Of a DNA stretch of 64,000 nucleotides, positions 25,280-35,069 are shown piece after piece. The stretch lies in assembly GCA_015350385.1 (NCBI GenBank), contig WNKI01000002.1:6985500-7049499 (forward strand), given 5' to 3'. The first letter of the stretch is position 1; the number at the start of each line of letters is the position of its first letter. Under the pieces are notes generated by a model. That model made no database searches and was not told the DNA's origin. It saw only the letters and a program-made list of their open reading frames with translations. The DNA comes from Aculops lycopersici (taxonomy: Eukaryota > Arthropoda > Arachnida > Trombidiformes > Eriophyidae). The position numbers were made by a program, and so were the translations under genes.

Positions 25280-25616
25280 CCAACCACAACAAGCACATCA
25301 TTTACCAACACACCAACAGTTTCATTACGGGTCACTAACTGTCCAGCCGACGGTAGCTCAACAGCAGCGGCTCCAGATGCAACATCACCAACAACAGAAG
25401 CAACGATTGGCGCAAAATATCACAGTGGCAGGCCACCAAGACCACCATCCGCAACTAGCTAGCCACCAGCTCGTGCAGCGGCCAACGCCTCGTTTGGCCA
25501 AGATTCGTCAGAATCAATTCTATACCATTCAATACTACGTCAAGTCCGAGAACCAGTACTCATCAGATGATTCGGACGACTCAACGGGCGAGTGGATGCA
25601 AAGTACAATGGTTTAA
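19292..25616 (+). CDS. RhoGAP, TAGAP/ARHGAP20-like, two exons
   Basis: Exon 1 is 19292-19720 (donor AAG/gtaagt) and exon 2 is 22599-25616 (acceptor aacaacag/GAATGG). They join in phase 0 to give 1148 residues. The protein should activate GTP hydrolysis on a Rho-family GTPase. Landmarks in order: FGQPL (4-8, compare FDQPL in TAGAP), LPEPI (84-88), the arginine finger Arg107 in GIFRKS, the exon junction VLK/EWLRSLPDCLL (compare KDFLRSIPRKLL), the helix with LRSF...NKMSANNLGVCVGQSLL (about 361-418), and the closing helix VPILLAFMIENAPALFG (about 560-576). Low-complexity insertions separate these pieces (about residues 13-83, 174-359 and 425-555). The tail is rich in Ser, Asn and Gln, with a poly-Q run. 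An earlier exon carrying the N terminus is possible because the domain begins almost at the first Met. Confidence 0.85.
19721..22598 (+). other. RhoGAP intron, 2878 bp
   Basis: The intron is inferred from the fit of VLK to EWLRSLP across a gtaagt donor and an aacaacag acceptor. It contains (GTT)n tracts at about 19771-19804 and 19817-19833, a GTC-rich run near 20226, and diverged copies of the 12-bp word at about 21198 and 21973. The poly-hydrophobic frames near 21282-21400 are translations of TTG/CTG repeats, not exons. Confidence 0.75.
25208..25279 (+). repeat. CAG/CAA repeat encoding poly-Gln in the RhoGAP tail
   Basis: About 24 consecutive Gln codons, mostly CAA with a few CAG at the start. 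The CAA-rich composition gives an impure CAG tract. The repeat is in frame within the second RhoGAP exon. Confidence 0.9.
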
Positions 25617-26830
25617 TGAGAAGCTGGATGGTGGAGAGTCAAACTCGTCATAGGGTTACCAAAGCCGTTTATTTAACAGTTTGTCGTCACCAATTCAGCT
25701 CGGTAGTTCCACATTCGCGAGGCGAATGAGCAACGGGCAACGGCAAAGACCATTTGCTGTTTTTTCGTTGTTATCGTCGTTGCTACTGCTGCTGCTGTAG
25801 TTGGTGACGGCGGTGCTCCTTCTTTTGGAAAGACCAAAACGAAATCCACGATTAGGAGGAAATAAAACGTTCAATGAGAGAGAGAGAGTGTGTTCCGAAG
25901 CGCGCATCAGTCGCTTAGCAAAATGAGCAAATCTAATGAGCGCCAACCATTGATATTATGCTGGTTGCGCAATGCAACTCCAACTGGCGACAACCACCGA
26001 CCGCCAGACTTGAAATAAACTTGCCTCTACTCTCTTATTGTCTATGCCTCTACTATTGCCGCCGAGGATGCTGCTAGCAATGATAAGGAGAACTAGCAGC
26101 AGTGTGTATGTACATTAAACAACCACCGCCGCCACTCGGCATCACCGAGTTTGAATAGTTGCTCTTTTCTCCCTAATTTTAGTCGTAGTCTTTGTCGTAG
26201 TCGCTGTTGTTATTGTCGTGCCATTAGCTTGTCGCCGTCAGATTATCAAGCGCGCAGAAGAGCATCGAGCAACACTGAAAACTAGCTTATCGCGTGCTAA
26301 CTTGGGCCCACAGGCACAGCATTTTGGAGACGACAGAGTGAGACTTGTAAAGCTACATTGCAAAAGCCCGAAGTAAATGTGAGTGCGATTGCAACGACGA
26401 CGACCAGCTGAAGCTTACATAGGACGCTAATGTTGTTGTTCGTATTGTCGTTATGATTCAAAGACAGAAAAATTCACAGACTTGGTAATTCTCGGCACAC
26501 TTCTGATTTCGAGCCACCCATTGCAGCCTCCGAAACACGTAAATTTGCGCGCGCTAAAAGCGAGTGTTAAATGCTAAGCTAGTGGCAAGCGAGTGGTCGC
26601 TAGGTGAGGCTGTCGCTCAGGGCCTCTGTGCAATATTAACACGCACAGAGAGCCAAGCATTGGGCACAGGAGACGAACCTGCTGCCGGCCCGGCCGCAGC
26701 TAGCGGCCCGAAAGGAAAAAGGTTCAGCGAAGCCAGCGGCCGCTTACATGGAAAAACCATAGCCAGTGGGCTAGTGTGATTCAGGCGACGCTATCGTGGA
26801 AAGCAAATCGGCGAGGCGGCAGCTTTCTAT
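25617..26830. other. intergenic, RhoGAP 3' flank to calmodulin A promoter
   Basis: No gene is recognised. The first part should contain the RhoGAP 3' UTR, and the last part leads into the calmodulin A promoter. Open frames here are short and without family resemblance. Confidence 0.5.
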
Positions 26831-26832
26831 TT

Positions 26833-26934
26833 GAGTTTGCGCAAATTACAACGTGGCAAGTGCGATTCGAGTGTGTTTTTCATACTCTAGAACGGCATTT
26901 AAGCGCACTAATTTGCGCAAATCGCGATGGCTTC
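26833..26934 (+). promoter_or_regulatory. calmodulin A upstream element, two blocks shared with copy B
   Basis: Block 1 (26833-26846) is GAGTTTGCGCAAAT. Block 2 (26903-26934) begins GCGCACTAATTT and ends GATGGCTTC, with a second TTGCGCAA in between. The same blocks occur upstream of calmodulin B in the same orientation relative to the gene, 70 bp apart here and 71 bp apart there. A TTTAA stretch precedes block 2. TTGCGCAA matches the C/EBP-type bZIP palindrome, but the binding factor is unknown. The start codon lies 317 bp past block 2. Confidence 0.7.
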
Positions 26935-27136
26935 AAGACACTCTTTCCCTATCTCAATGTGGATGTGTTGTACGTAGCAAGCCGATCGCGACGGCGACGG
27001 CGGCAACGATGACTACACCATCGTGGCGCGTTGCAAAGGCAGATGCTCTCCATAATATTCTTCACGTCGCAATAGTAGACATTAGATAATATTATATATC
27101 AATCTATATATCCCTATCTATATATACATCTATTAA

Positions 27137-27700
<564 letters not shown>

Positions 27701-28324
27701 TAATAATTCCGGCAGTAAGCAAGTAAATTTAATATTAACAAGACATTTATGAAGGAGGAGGATCAGAAAAGACATACACTCTTGAAAACTATGAACACGA
27801 ATGAAAATCTCAACAACAATATTATCAGCACCTATCACCTATTATTACGATATTACATCATCATACTCCCAGCGGCAAATGTGAATTTGCAAAACACACA
27901 CAAATTGCAAAAGCAATTCAAATCATACAATCAATTATGATGAAATACCATTAAAACCGATGCAATTTGTTTATTAGTTCTTCAAAAAAATATATATTAA
28001 TCTTGCTGGTTTAAGAATTGCGCAAGAATAAAAGTATTAATTAATTATTTCAGGAGAATGATCTCCGATAAGTAAGATTATGGTTTATGATAACGATGAT
28101 TGTGGTCTATGCGCCTCTCAAGTTTCTACTGTTTGAATGCCATGTCTAAAGTTGCTAACAATTTGGTGATATGTTGCATTTGGCAATCTCAAACGGTTTG
28201 TATAGCAAGTAGTTGAAAGCAAGATCGATAACAATGATTGCAAGTCCTTGATTGGCGTTGTTAGGTTATCAAGCTCAATTTCATCGTTCATGTGACAATT
28301 TTTCATTACAGATTAGATTTTTCT
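27701..28324. other. convergent 3' flanks of calmodulin A and the CEBPZ-like gene
   Basis: AT-rich 3' UTR-like sequence. A candidate poly(A) signal for calmodulin A is the AATAAA near 28027. On the minus strand the CEBPZ-like stop codon TAA is part of an AAATAAAG, so its poly(A) signal appears to overlap the stop codon (28320-28330). No additional gene is seen. Confidence 0.6.
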
Positions 28325-29770
28325 TTATTTCGCCTCGACTGTAGGCAACTTAGCATCGCCGATTATATCGGACGCAAGTTTCGAAATATCTTTATCGAAA
28401 TATCGTCTGAAAAAATAAAGTTCGTTCAATTGTTTTGGAACAGCTCGGAGTGGATTCCTCGCTAGGAGATCATTTTCGCGAGATGGTGTCGGTCGCTTGT
28501 GAACCCAACCGGCCTCGACAGATGGCTTGCCATTCTCGTCAACATTATCACTATTGGTGTAATTCATGCGACCATCGTCATCCTCATCACTGTCCTCTTC
28601 GCTAGATTCATGTTTAGCTTTGGCATCGTCGGCGTTGTTCACTAGTAAGTCTGTGTTATACCCTTTGATCTTAGTTATGGTTGATAGTAACAATTGCGCA
28701 AACTCTGGTTGACTGTTAAGGGCAACTTGCAACATTCGTTTTATAAATGCTTCCTTTCTCTCCAGTACAGTGTCGTCATTGATAGTTTCCAACAATAGAC
28801 CAGCGAATGCTTCCTGCCTAGACGAATATTGCAAAGAGGGTTCAATGAGCTGGCCGAAAACGAGATTATAGAATCTATCCTCAATTGGAACTTTCATCAA
28901 TTGAGCTCGTTTTGTTACAATGTTCTTGATCAAAACCATAGCAACAACTCGCATCCGAAAGTTGACACTGTGTACCAGCTTGTATAGGGTTTGTAAATGT
29001 TGTTCAAAGACATCTGTCTTGAGCTTAGTGTATGGATAGGCTCGATTTATACCAACTAGGAGTGCATTCATGAGTTTGGACTCTAATGTATTTTCTTTGT
29101 ACAAAGTTATGTACAAGTCTAAATATGTTGAGACGAGATCATTTGCAACATCCGTATTTCCCCTGACCAATTTGATACGCGACAGCAAGGATATTGCATA
29201 ATATCTAGCCTTCGGGGTTTGATTGGGTCTCTTTAAGAATCTTTGGACGTATTTTATAGCTTTAGATCGCAATTCAGGCTTCTCACTATTTACTGACTTC
29301 TCAACTAAATGACCTGCTGTATGGGCTAGTTTTGGAATTTTGTCACCAACTTTGTCTATGAGTTTCTCTAGAATGTACTCTTTGTTTTCAACATGCTTCA
29401 TTAGAAGTTCAGATAAAACCCATATGGCTTTTCTTCTTGTTTCTTCTAAGTTGTCGAATGCAACCAAGCTTAGTTGATCAACAAATTTGGTGTAGTAAAA
29501 TCGAACTTTTTGTTTGTCGTCATCGTTGGTGATGGTGCAATTTTTCTTGCTTAGATTAAGTGAGTCTAGGAATAGTTCTCTTAGGGTGGTCATGGCCATT
29601 ACACATTGTCTCCTACACTTCCTAGGATCTACCATCTCAATCAGCGTATTCAAGCTAGACCAATTTCTTGATTCATGAATCAACAGGGTATGAGCCGCTA
29701 GCCTATCGGCTATAGTACCCTTCTTCAGAACCGTGTCAAACCATTCTGTTTCTGTCTTGTTTTTCGGCAT
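28325..29770 (-). CDS. CEBPZ/Noc1 (Mak21)-type CBF-domain protein, short form
   Basis: Single-exon frame from ATG 29770 (MPKNKTETEWFDTVL), 481 residues. CEBPZ/Noc1/Mak21 is a nucleolar HEAT-like protein that escorts early 60S ribosomal precursors. The match runs through the whole CBF region: ALLVGINRAYPY (human ALLTGVNRAYPY), FNLVFGQL-type helices, RKEAFIKRMLQVALNSQP (human RVKAFVKRLLQVTCQQMP), then an acidic stretch (SSEEDSDEDDD), AGWVHKRPTPS (human ASWVH) and LLARNPLRAV (human PFSRNPLFCG). The human protein is about twice as long, with extra N- and C-terminal regions that are absent here. The frame extends upstream through non-ATG codons to a possible acceptor (CTTACAG), so an upstream exon cannot be excluded. 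It is transcribed divergently from eIF2-gamma. Confidence 0.88.
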   Translation of the reverse strand: MPKNKTETEWFDTVLKKGTIADRLAAHTLLIHESRNWSSLNTLIEMVDPRKCRRQCVMAMTTLRELFLDSLNLSKKNCTITNDDDKQKVRFYYTKFVDQLSLVAFDNLEETRRKAIWVLSELLMKHVENKEYILEKLIDKVGDKIPKLAHTAGHLVEKSVNSEKPELRSKAIKYVQRFLKRPNQTPKARYYAISLLSRIKLVRGNTDVANDLVSTYLDLYITLYKENTLESKLMNALLVGINRAYPYTKLKTDVFEQHLQTLYKLVHSVNFRMRVVAMVLIKNIVTKRAQLMKVPIEDRFYNLVFGQLIEPSLQYSSRQEAFAGLLLETINDDTVLERKEAFIKRMLQVALNSQPEFAQLLLSTITKIKGYNTDLLVNNADDAKAKHESSEEDSDEDDDGRMNYTNSDNVDENGKPSVEAGWVHKRPTPSRENDLLARNPLRAVPKQLNELYFFRRYFDKDISKLASDIIGDAKLPTVEAK

Positions 29771-30387
29771 TTTGATATGAGATGATAATGTATGGTCTGT
29801 AAGTTGTAGCAATTAAGAGGAAACAGTAATGAAGATCAAGAGTAGACTGTGATGATCAGGAATTAATCTTAATGAGTGTTCGTGTAAACAACAAAACAGC
29901 GTGAGTCTGCCATGTGCACAAAAAAGTTCATCATGTTGCTCGACGATTCAAATTGTGCGCCATGACATCTGCACACGCGTTGCAGCAGTCTTCCGCCGGC
30001 TACATACAAAGCCATTCGCATTTGTGTCCCACACTGGCCACACCAGAGTAAGTCGCTCTAAAATCCGCCAGACGGCGTGGTGCGTCTGAGATTTACGACA
30101 GTCCGCTCAGAGAATTGGCTCACAAGTAGGGACTAGCGGATAAAAAGAGAACTGTTTTTATGCAACCCTGAATGCGACAGTGCCGTCATCACGCTAGTAG
30201 TTGGATGCCAGATAACATGCAGATTTTGGATCCGCTTCAACATGCGCTAACTTAATTGATATCTATGGATGCCTTTTGAAAAAGAGAATAATTTATAAAA
30301 ATAATATAAACAAATCACTTATCAAGCCCTTATTAAGATCAACATATTGTCCCTTAGCTAGCAAGTTTGGGTGAAAACACATCAAAT
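29771..30387. promoter_or_regulatory. divergent promoter region between the CEBPZ-like gene and eIF2-gamma
   Basis: About 617 bp separate the two start codons on opposite strands, so both promoters must lie here or overlap. I see no clear TATA box. The segment just before the eIF2-gamma ATG is AT-rich. Both genes serve translation capacity (ribosome assembly and initiation), so co-regulation from a shared region is plausible but not shown. Confidence 0.5.
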
Positions 30388-32077
30388 ATGGCAGATCTCA
30401 AAGTGCAAGACAGCACACTAACACCCCTTTCAAAGGAGGTTATAAGCAAGCAAGCAACCATCAACATTGGTACAATCGGTCATGTGGCCCACGGTAAATC
30501 AACGGTTGTCAAAGCTATTAGTGGCGTCCAAACTGTCAGATTTAAGAACGAGCTGGAACGTAATATTACAATCAAATTAGGTTATGCGAATGCCAAAATA
30601 TACAAATGCGACAACGACGCCTGTCCTCGGCCTGGTTGCTACAGGTCGGCGGGTAGTAATAAGGAAGATGAGTTCCCTTGCGATAGATCTGGTTGTGGTG
30701 GCCGATTTAAAATACAAAGACATGTATCATTTGTCGATTGTCCAGGTCACGACATTCTTATGGCCACCATGTTGAATGGTGCCGCCGTCATGGACGCAGC
30801 CCTATTGCTTGTGGCATCAAATGAAGCTTGCCCACAACCACAGACCTCGGAGCATTTAGCAGCCGTCGAGATCATGCAACTACAACATATACTAATTCTT
30901 CAAAACAAAATAGATTTAGTCAAGGAATCACAAGCTAAAGATCAGTATGTGCAAATTCAAAAGTTTATTAATGGTACAGTAGCGGACAAGAGTCCTGTAA
31001 TTCCAATATCAGCACAACTCAAATATAACATCGACGTGATATGTGAATATATTTGCAAGAAGATCCCAGTCCCATTGCGAGACTTTTCCGCCAATCCCCG
31101 ACTGATAAGTAAGTATTCGTACATCAACAACAGTAAAAGATTGTAGTAGAGTAGTACCTTCTTTATTTATACATAGAGACTTATACATACATATATATAT
31201 ATGTATGTGTATGTATAGATAGATTCGATGATGCCACAGTCGATGGTTATAACAGGTGTTGTTGTGATTGTTGTTGCTGTCATCATTGAAGGGGGGTTTT
31301 CCTCTCTTGTCTACTTAGGCGAACTTAAAACTAACCCTTCCTTCTCCGCTACTTCATTACATATCCATACCCATCACTCATTTATATAACCAAAATATCA
31401 ATTGCCACCAAACAGTTATTCGTTCCTTTGACGTCAACAAGCCAGGTTGCGAAGTTGAAGACATTAGAGGCGGAGTTGTCGGTGGCTCTATCTCTACAGG
31501 TTTGCTAAGAGTTGGAATGGAGATTGAAGTCCGGCCAGGCTTGATAGAAAAGGACGAAGATGGAAAAGTTATTTGTTGCCCCATATACTCGAGAATTGTA
31601 TCACTGAATGCCGACCAAAACGAGCTAGAGTTCGCCGTCCCTGGAGGATTGATTGGTGTTGGCACCAAGATTGATCCCATGTGGACTCGTGCTGATCGCA
31701 TGGTCGGCCAAGTTTTAGGTACAGTTGGTTCGTTACCTGACATCTATACAGAATTGGAAATTACATATTATCTCCTCAGAAGACTTCTAGGTGTTCGAAC
31801 TGAAGGCGACCGCCGTGGCGCAAAGGTTCAACGATTAGCCAAGGGCGAGATGCTCATGTTGAACATTGGATCCTTGTCAACTGGTGCCAAAGTGACAGCT
31901 GTAAAGGCTGACTTGGCCAAGGTATCATTAGCAACACCAGTTTGTGTTGAAGTTGGCGAGAAAATAGCTCTCAGTAGAAGAGTTGACCGTCATTGGCGTC
32001 TCATTGGCTGGGGTCAAATTAGGAGAGGAACAACGATTGAGCCCACGATAAGGGAATCTCCACCCAAAAATAATTGA
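30388..32077 (+). CDS. eIF2S3: eukaryotic translation initiation factor 2 subunit gamma, two exons
   Basis: Exon 1 is 30388-31108 (donor gtaagt) and exon 2 is 31416-32077 (acceptor aaacag), with a 307-bp intron in phase 1. The join reads [17 protein letters not shown], as in the human factor. The product has 460 residues (human 472). It is the GTPase core of eIF2 that delivers initiator Met-tRNA to the 40S subunit. Visible motifs: G1 GHVAHGKST, switch region [16 protein letters not shown], a Cys cluster ([19 protein letters not shown]), G3 DCPGHD, G4 NKIDLV and G5 SAQL, then the two beta-barrel domains with [12 protein letters not shown] and [14 protein letters not shown] chose ATG 30388; the frame upstream has only non-ATG codons. 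A candidate poly(A) signal is the AATAAA near 32126. Confidence 0.96.
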
Positions 32078-32517
32078 TACCTTTTTTATACTGGCGCAAT
32101 CAAAATCAACAAGATTATTATTGATCTAATAAAAGAGTTGCATCGGTTTAGTTGGTATTGTAGCTGTTAAAATTTTTTGTAATGCTTTGGTGATAATGCT
32201 TATAATTTGCTTTGCTGATGATGATGATAATGATGACGTGATTTGAGGTTCAATAATTTGTTGTTGCTGTTGTGGTTGATTATGATGATGCTGTATTTAG
32301 TTGATTAATGCAAGATGATAAAAATTCATTCAAGTTCATTGTTGTGAATTTAGTACTGTGTATGTTTTATTGTTTGGATAGATTTTGTCTTGTTTCTTCA
32401 ATAAGGATCATATTTGCAGGTCTTTAAGACTATCTCTCTTCTCTTACATCATCATCATCTTCTTCTTCCTCTTCAAAGTCAGATATTTGTTTTGTTTTGT
32501 CTCTCTAGTCAGAATCA
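32078..32517. other. convergent 3' flanks of eIF2-gamma and calmodulin B
   Basis: About 440 bp of AT-rich sequence with GAT, TTG and CTT micro-repeats between two stop codons facing each other. It should contain both 3' UTRs. No gene is seen. Confidence 0.6.
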
Positions 32518-32970
<453 letters not shown>

Positions 32971-33544
32971 TTATGTGTAGGTTTTAATGTAATATTTTCT
33001 TTTCGATAATGATAGTAATAATGATGATGAGAATATTGATAAGATGTTTCTTGTTATTTGATTTGATGTGGTAGTTTCAATTCTGGATCAGTGATTTGCT
33101 AGATCTGCTGCTGCTATGCTTCGATTGAAATGTTGTTCTTTATTTATTATTTGCTAGTTCTAGTGATTATGCCTTCAATTCTAATTCTGAGAGAGAGAGA
33201 ATTTCAATGTTGGTGGTATTGTTTGTGTTCAATCTAATATTATTTTCATCGGTATTAGCCTTCGGATTCGTAATAAATCTCGAGTTTGCCTCGACGTTTG
33301 TTGTTTGGTGGATTGCTACTAGATGTAGAATAGAATAATGGAAAAGTAGAGTGCGAGCTGGCGTCTGACTGTGTGACTGCATAGGCGGCGACGATGGCAA
33401 CGACGGCGACGGCAGAGATGGCGTATGGAAAGTCCAATGGCGGCTGCTTGCTTTTGCTGGCCGCCCGAGGAAGAGAATGTTGTGCGCCGCCGCTGCTGCT
33501 GCTTCTGCTTACACAACGTCCGTTTGTTCATTTGTGTGCGTGTA

Positions 33545-33645
33545 GAAGCCATCAGATTGCAGAAATTAGTGCGCACGAGTCTCGCGCGAGTGGTTGTTGG
33601 TGCGCCGCTTCCTTTAATACTGCGCGCACTCATTTGCGCAAACTC
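33545..33645 (-). promoter_or_regulatory. calmodulin B upstream element, two blocks shared with copy A
   Basis: Read on the minus strand, block 1 is GAGTTTGCGCAAAT (33645-33632) and block 2 runs from GCGCACTAATTT to GATGGCTTC (33574-33545). Order, orientation and spacing (71 bp) match copy A (70 bp). A TATTAAAG stretch lies between the blocks. Block 2 is about 580 bp from the start codon, against 317 bp for copy A, which leaves room for a 5' UTR intron or inserted sequence. Confidence 0.7.
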
Positions 33646-35052
33646 AAAACGCAAACACCCGGACCAATGCACTGTCTCAAGCGGCGGCTGCCGCGCCACC
33701 GACGGCCTCGCTTTTTCCATCGTGTTATGTGTGCCGCCGCTGCTTTCGCTGTTGTTGTTGCCACCACTGGCTTCGCTGAACGTTTTCCGTTTGCATTGGG
33801 CCAAAATTTCCCTATGTGTCTCAGACACAGTGTCCGACTCTCTCTCTCTCGCTCTGTGTGCGCTACCACTAAAACTCGCCTACGTTAACATGGGCCACCG
33901 TTGCTCATGTGCCCTATGCGCCTTGTGCCCGCTGCCCGTCGCCTAGCGGCACATTTCTCAGTTCTACCCCCTGGCTATCCCCATAGAACCAACGCTCCTA
34001 TCGCCTTTACAGCCACCATTAATGCCACCAACGTACATTGGAGCCAATGCTACTAGCGGTCGCCACGCGAAACCAGCCTCTTGTTGTTTCGGTTGCCCGA
34101 GGAGCGCTGCTGGCAGGTTTGCGTGCAACGCGTCGCCTAGCTCCTAGGGCTCGTCGTGTTGTGTTGCCTTGTCGGCTCTCTCTCTCTCTCTCTCTCTCTC
34201 ATGTTGCTACTTCGGTGGTGGTGGTTTGTCTGCTTGCGCGAGCAGTAACTACAAGGACTCAGTTCAAGCGAGCAAACGTAACTCGCAACTTGATTGCCAC
34301 CGCCGCCACTACAACCACGACACCTAAAGAAGCGGACCTAGCGCCTGCGTCCACTGGTCTAGCTAGCGCACAAAACTTTTGCTTCTTTTCTGTTTCTTCT
34401 CCTTCCTCCCGTCGCCTCTTGTTCGGCGCAAGTTCGCGTTACGCTTTTGTTGTTGCTACTGCTGCTGCTTTACTCGCAGCAGAACAACGACGAGCTATCC
34501 CCAGGCGCTAGCAGCGGAAACTGACCTCCTCTGTCTGATCATCTCATGATGAGCATCGGCGCCCCACTGGCTCGAGTAACCACAACAGCTACAGGAACAG
34601 AACCGCGCATCGTCAGCAGCCACCAACTGGTTGGTCACTTCCACCTTCGCTGATACGCTTACTAGCTTGCCAGCTAGCCTCGAGGCTTCCGTTTTCTCCC
34701 GTGCCAACACGACCACGACCACTACTGCCACCACTAACACCACCACCAAGACCTCCGCCGCCACTGGCCCGACTTATGGCCACCATTGGTACAAGCACTA
34801 GCCCACGGTAGCGGCTCCTCTAGCGTAGAGTTGCGCGCAGCGTTAGCATCGTTGCACATCTACCTTGCGCTATGTTACCTAAGCGCGTTGCTCATGTAAC
34901 TGGCCAACCACTTGGTTGCGCTGGACGGTGGAGCTTTCACTCAGAAGCGAGCTGGGGGTTCGGGACCACTGCCCATTGAGGTGCGATTGGAGTAGCTGTG
35001 GCGACCATCGCCGACTCGCGTTGTCGTTGCGTCAGCTCATCAACTCAAAGCG

Positions 35053-35069
35053 CCAACTTGTAACAAGTT
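35053..35069. repeat. 17-bp palindrome
   Basis: CAACTTGT-A-ACAAGTTG: two perfect 8-bp inverted arms around a single base. Each arm resembles half of the 12-bp word common in the left block. Confidence 0.85.

Noticed and set aside
24949..25335. Minus-strand poly-Val frame of 128 codons
   Set aside because: It is the reverse complement of the poly-Gln tract of the RhoGAP gene.
33319..33946. Overlapping frames of 164-173 codons on both strands upstream of calmodulin B
   Set aside because: They overlap the shared promoter blocks and each other, are of simple composition and match no family. The FEFAQ peptide they share with a frame upstream of copy A comes from the conserved GAGTTTGCGCAAAT DNA, not from protein conservation.
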